Of a stretch of 15,124 nt of DNA, positions 14,506-15,124 are shown piece after piece. The notes under the pieces are model-generated. The model was not told the origin of the DNA and made no database searches. It was given only the letters and a program-made list of their open reading frames with translations. How positions within the stretch are numbered: position 1 is the stretch's first letter; the number at the start of each line of letters is the position of its first letter. The translations under genes and the position numbers were made by a program. Source of the DNA: CAZRZN01 sp964604565 (GTDB taxonomy: Bacteria; Pseudomonadota; Alphaproteobacteria; Rhodobacterales; Rhodobacteraceae); contig CAZRZN010000087.1 in assembly GCA_964604565.1 (NCBI GenBank), positions 1 through 15,124 on the forward strand. Direction: 5' to 3'.

Positions 14506-15124
14506 TCAGCGCGGCGCTGTCCAGCCACCGGGCAGATCCTGTCCGCGGTCCTTCGAAGGGGCGCGCACCCGCTCCATGATCTTGGACGGGCCGGCCATCA
14601 GGCCACTCATCAGGCGGTTCTCACGCACCGAGGATTTCACCTTTTCGATCCGCATGACATCCTCGATTCGACGATCAAGAAAGGCCCAGGTCGCCTCGTT
14701 GTCGAGGGAGTCATCTCCGAGCCAGTAGAGCACTGTCGAGGAGTAGACCCCCGCCAGCGTCGCCCGCTTGGTATACCAGTTTATGTCACGGGACGTGTCG
14801 CCCAAGGCATCCCATATCGCATCCACGGTGCCCCAGATCAGCCGCGCCCCGTCGGCGGCGTGCATCGGCAGCGCAAAAAGCGTGGTTCCGCGCCGCACTG
14901 CCTCGCGGTCTTCCGCCGCTTCGATCCGGGCGCGCACCGCAAAGGCGACACGATCACGATAGCGCATTTCGGTCAGGTCGGTCTCTTGCAGGCGGCGCAG
15001 CATCGCGGCATCGCCGCGTTTGTGAAAGGCGATCGCCAGATCCACCGCGCCTCTTGGAAACAGGCCCCGTGCCACCACGGGATCGACCCCGGATTCGGCG
15101 ACGGCCGCGCGAAAGCTGGCCTCG
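14506..15124 (-). CDS. COQ9-family protein, C-terminal part (N-terminus beyond the window)
   Basis: The frame is open from the stop at 14506 to the right edge and shows 205 residues, so the start lies outside. A GTG at 15078 lies in frame, but the sequence before it (EASFRAAVAESGVDPVVARG) is continuous family sequence, so it is not the start. LFPRGAVDLAIAFHKRGD and DTSRDINWYTKRATLAGVYS, followed by STVLYWLGDDS and FLDRRIEDVMR, are hallmarks of the alphaproteobacterial COQ9 family. In mitochondria COQ9 is a lipid-binding helper of COQ7 in ubiquinone synthesis; a similar role is likely here. Bacterial members are often found divergent from rpsU, which would lie to the right. The gene converges on the TRAP operon and is probably unrelated to it. 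Confidence 0.88.
   Translation of the reverse strand, partial: EASFRAAVAESGVDPVVARGLFPRGAVDLAIAFHKRGDAAMLRRLQETDLTEMRYRDRVAFAVRARIEAAEDREAVRRGTTLFALPMHAADGARLIWGTVDAIWDALGDTSRDINWYTKRATLAGVYSSTVLYWLGDDSLDNEATWAFLDRRIEDVMRIEKVKSSVRENRLMSGLMAGPSKIMERVRAPSKDRGQDLPGGWTAPR

Noticed and set aside
14493..14508. Small hairpin (TGAGG/CCTCA) as terminator of the COQ9-family gene
   Set aside because: The stem has only five pairs, overlaps the stop codon and has no T-run.
1..15124. CRISPR array, tRNA, rRNA or insertion sequence
   Set aside because: No regularly spaced direct repeats, no tRNA or rRNA signature sequence, and no transposase frame with terminal inverted repeats were seen on reading both strands.

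Overview
The window looks like chromosomal DNA from a high-GC alphaproteobacterium, most likely a member of the Rhodobacterales/Roseobacter group. The clues are an alphaproteobacterial-type flagellin, a COQ9-family protein, a TRAP transporter, dense overlapping operons with strong Shine-Dalgarno sites, and a gene set known from marine sulfosugar metabolism. The taxonomic call is an inference from gene content; no rRNA gene or other marker is present.

Layout, left to right. (1) 1-239 holds no convincing gene. (2) 280-1608, minus: a 442-residue flagellin with a hairpin just downstream. (3) 1609-2153: a 545-base stretch without a supported gene, in part less GC-rich than its surroundings. (4) 6481-2154, minus: a three-gene ABC export module of ATPase, 786-residue double FtsX-type permease and HlyD-type membrane-fusion protein, each pair of genes 4 bases apart. 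(5) 8372-6571, minus: a GntR/HutC regulator coupled to a Gfo/Idh/MocA NAD-dependent protein. (6) 8501-14398, plus, divergent from (5): an SsuD-like flavin-dependent monooxygenase, an aldo/keto reductase, a flavin reductase and the three subunits of a TRAP transporter (small permease, large permease, binding protein), ending in a clear rho-independent terminator. (7) 14506-15124, minus: the C-terminal part of a COQ9-family protein that runs off the right edge.

The main interest is regions 5 and 6. An SsuD-like monooxygenase, an aldo/keto reductase and a flavin reductase together are the core of the oxidative sulfoquinovose (SQ) desulfonation pathway (sulfo-SMO/ASMO). In that pathway the monooxygenase cleaves the C-S bond of SQ with FMNH2 and O2 to give sulfite and 6-oxo-glucose, the reductase turns 6-oxo-glucose into glucose, and the flavin reductase supplies FMNH2. 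No classical GH31 sulfoquinovosidase is in the window. The Gfo/Idh/MocA protein instead fits the recently described NAD+-dependent sulfoquinovosidases (SqgA, GH188), reported from Roseobacter-clade gene clusters. A TRAP transporter occupies the uptake position held by an ABC importer in the Agrobacterium cluster. The inferred route is TRAP uptake of SQ or an SQ glycoside, release of SQ by SqgA, desulfonation, reduction to glucose and entry into central metabolism. The GntR regulator probably acts at palindromes in the 128-base divergent promoter region. Sulfite disposal and glucose phosphorylation must be encoded elsewhere. Substrate assignments are inferences from family and context.
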